Origin: Aggregatimonas sangjinii
GTDB taxonomy: Bacteria; Bacteroidota; Bacteroidia; Flavobacteriales; Flavobacteriaceae
Direction: 5' to 3'
NCBI RefSeq assembly: GCF_005943945.1
Contig: NZ_CP040710.1
Coordinates: 507,001-571,000 of the forward strand
Length of the DNA stretch: 64,000 bases
A program made the translations under genes and the position numbers. The notes beneath the pieces are model-generated. The model was not told the DNA's origin, did not search any database, and saw only the letters and a list, made by a program, of their open reading frames with translations. This document shows positions 62,666-64,000 of the stretch, piece after piece. How positions within the stretch are numbered: position 1 is the first letter of the stretch; every line of letters starts with the position of its first letter.

Positions 62666-63637
62666 TTATACAATGTTGGCAATAGTCATTTGATTTATTA
62701 GAGTTTTAGGGTGTTCCTTTTTTAACTTTGAAACATATTTAAAAACCTTGTTGAATCTAAGTTTATCAACACTTTTTAAATATGCAATCCAACCATTTAC
62801 TTCGTTAAGTAAATCAATATTATTTTGTTCTTTAGGCTTAGTAAGATGAAAAATTTTTGCCCTTAGAATTCTGTATTTAGTTTGCCCAATTCCAAACCTA
62901 TTGTTAGAAATTACTAATCCTGTTATTATTTTGGCTCTGCTAGCACCTGATACTCTCGTCTTCCTAGGGTTAATTCTGAAGCCCTCATCTTGTATGATGC
63001 TTTTTACAACTGGTAAAACTTGGACTGTATTTGCCGGATGAAGACCTGAAAAAGATAAATCATCTGCATATCTTGTGTAGGTTATACCTCGTTTTCCAAC
63101 AAAACCTTGAATCCGTTTGTCTAATTTCCAAGAAACAAGATTTGCTAATTTTGGCGAACTAGGACTACCTTGGGGTAGAGAACCATCAGAAGTACAAATA
63201 TTGGTCATCATAGTCGAAATCAGATTATTGTAACCAATAGACTTGAAAACATTATAAACTTGAATATCAGAAACTGTTCCAAAAAAATCTGATAAATCTA
63301 AGGTCAGAATACAATTTGCATTAATATGTGGTCTAGCATTATCACCAATTGAACTCCCTTTTTCAAATCCCTTACAAGAATCGGAAACTTTAAGCTTGTT
63401 AAGAATATTTACCAATATCCAAGATTGTAATCCTTTGAGATTCTTGCTGGGTTGACAAATTGTTCGAGTCCCTCCTGCCTTTTTCTTTAATGGAAACTTT
63501 TTGTAATGAAAATCAGACTTCTCAGACAATTGGTAAAGTGTATATTTTGAAAGATGTGTAATGTGCGAAAAATCATTGATTGATTGGATTATTGGAAGTC
63601 CAAGCATATTCAATCTAATGTTTTCGTTTTTTATCAT
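62666..63637 (-). CDS. Retron-type reverse transcriptase
   Basis: This 323-residue RT shows catalytic LTLDLSDFFG (Asp114), QGSPSSP (156-162) and RYADDLSFSG (YADD at 190-193). The retron hallmarks NAxxH (NARPH, 100-104) and ITG (238-240, a VTG variant in KIITGLVISN) are present, separating it from group II intron and DGR enzymes. The start is MIKNENIRLNMLGLP at 63637. An IS3-type end lies 9 bp upstream, so the native promoter and any upstream msr-msd are displaced. HEPN-like and TIR genes follow in the same direction. Confidence 0.88.
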   Translation of the reverse strand: MIKNENIRLNMLGLPIIQSINDFSHITHLSKYTLYQLSEKSDFHYKKFPLKKKAGGTRTICQPSKNLKGLQSWILVNILNKLKVSDSCKGFEKGSSIGDNARPHINANCILTLDLSDFFGTVSDIQVYNVFKSIGYNNLISTMMTNICTSDGSLPQGSPSSPKLANLVSWKLDKRIQGFVGKRGITYTRYADDLSFSGLHPANTVQVLPVVKSIIQDEGFRINPRKTRVSGASRAKIITGLVISNNRFGIGQTKYRILRAKIFHLTKPKEQNNIDLLNEVNGWIAYLKSVDKLRFNKVFKYVSKLKKEHPKTLINQMTIANIV

Positions 63638-63646
63638 TCCTTGTTT

Positions 63647-64000
63647 TGAGCATCCCCCCGAAAATAGGACAGGTTTTACATTAAACTAAGTTCTGGTTAT
63701 TGATCATTATGCTGCTTTTTGTTGTTGTTTCAAATACCTTTTAAAAGGTATTTGATTGTCGATTCCCTGATGTCTTCTTCTGTTATTGTAATAGTCAAAA
63801 TATCCGTTGAGTTGTTCGTATAGATCGATTCCTGAGTCTGGGGGATTGAGATAGATACTTTCATATTTAACGCTTCTCCACAGCCGTTCTATAAACACAT
63901 TGTCTATGGCCCTTCCCTTACCGTCCATACTCAGCTTGATATCATTTGACAAGACCAGATGTGTAAACACCTCGGAGGTAAACTGACTGCCCTGATCGGT
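63647..64000 (-). mobile_element. IS3-family insertion sequence, one end (cut by window edge)
   Basis: TGAGCATCCCCCCGAAAATA followed by GGACAGG at 63647-63673 is a typical terminal inverted repeat of an IS3-family element, with the C-terminal part of the transposase gene inside. The other end lies outside the window. The insertion point is 9 bp before the reverse transcriptase start codon. Confidence 0.8.
63707..64000 (-). CDS. IS3-family transposase OrfB, C-terminal part
   Basis: The frame runs from the window edge (TDQGSQFTSE) through SMDGKGRAIDNVFIERLWRS, VKYESIYLNPPDSGIDLYEQ and YYNNRRRHQGIDNQIPFKRY to a stop at 63707. TDQGSQF holds the second Asp of the DDE motif and FIERLW the Glu. It belongs to the rve integrase-core type of IS3 transposases. 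The N-terminal part and OrfA are outside the window. Confidence 0.92.
   Translation of the reverse strand, partial: TDQGSQFTSEVFTHLVLSNDIKLSMDGKGRAIDNVFIERLWRSVKYESIYLNPPDSGIDLYEQLNGYFDYYNNRRRHQGIDNQIPFKRYLKQQQKAA

Overview
The window looks like chromosomal DNA of a marine member of the Flavobacteriaceae (Bacteroidota). The basis is TAnnTTTG-type promoter elements, a DUF5686/carboxypeptidase-regulatory outer-membrane protein, a TonB of flavobacterial type, many DUF-family proteins typical of the group, and a sulfate-assimilation cluster of flavobacterial organisation. The genus is inference and cannot be fixed from the sequence. No tRNA, rRNA or CRISPR array was seen.

Positions 1-16,700 are mostly housekeeping: the 5' end of thyA, a nupC-type nucleoside transporter with a DUF151 nuclease, etfBA, pdhB, a DUF5686 protein, a soluble pyrophosphatase next to a membrane pyrophosphatase, tonB, an App1-type phosphatase, a deoxynucleoside kinase, and metK behind a SAM-II-like leader. 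Positions 16,750-23,490 hold methionine synthesis: a SAM-I (S-box) riboswitch, metY, a trifunctional MetX-aspartokinase-homoserine dehydrogenase fusion, and metZ. A 0.5-kb GIY-YIG nuclease element bounded by 24-bp inverted repeats sits between the last two. Positions 23,600-32,000 carry stress and regulatory genes. Positions 32,185-41,394 are assimilatory sulfate reduction (rrf2, DUF2061, cysH, cysD, cysN, sir, cobA, cysG N-part, FNR-like reductase) with a shared ATAGGAT-type operator.

From 41,567 to the end every gene is on the minus strand and the region becomes accessory. From about 45,960 to 61,046 single genes or two-gene units (GNAT, DUF6090-like, amidohydrolase, S41 peptidase, two HTH/HigB-type toxin-antitoxin pairs, DUF4143 ATPase, MarR plus membrane protein) alternate with at least ten recognisable copies of one 320-450-bp repeat. 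In the gene direction each repeat starts at or next to the stop codon with a CAACAA/TAACAA-like end and finishes with AGCGCTGCGTTA-like sequence. This layout resembles integron gene cassettes with attC sites, but the repeats are far longer and no integrase lies in the window. This is the best candidate here for an undescribed system.

Beyond the last repeat is a three-gene, probably antiphage, operon: a retron-type reverse transcriptase, a HEPN-like protein with an RX4H motif, and a TIR/SEFIR-domain protein. An IS3-family element, cut by the window edge, ends 9 bp upstream of the reverse transcriptase start, where a retron msr-msd RNA would be expected.
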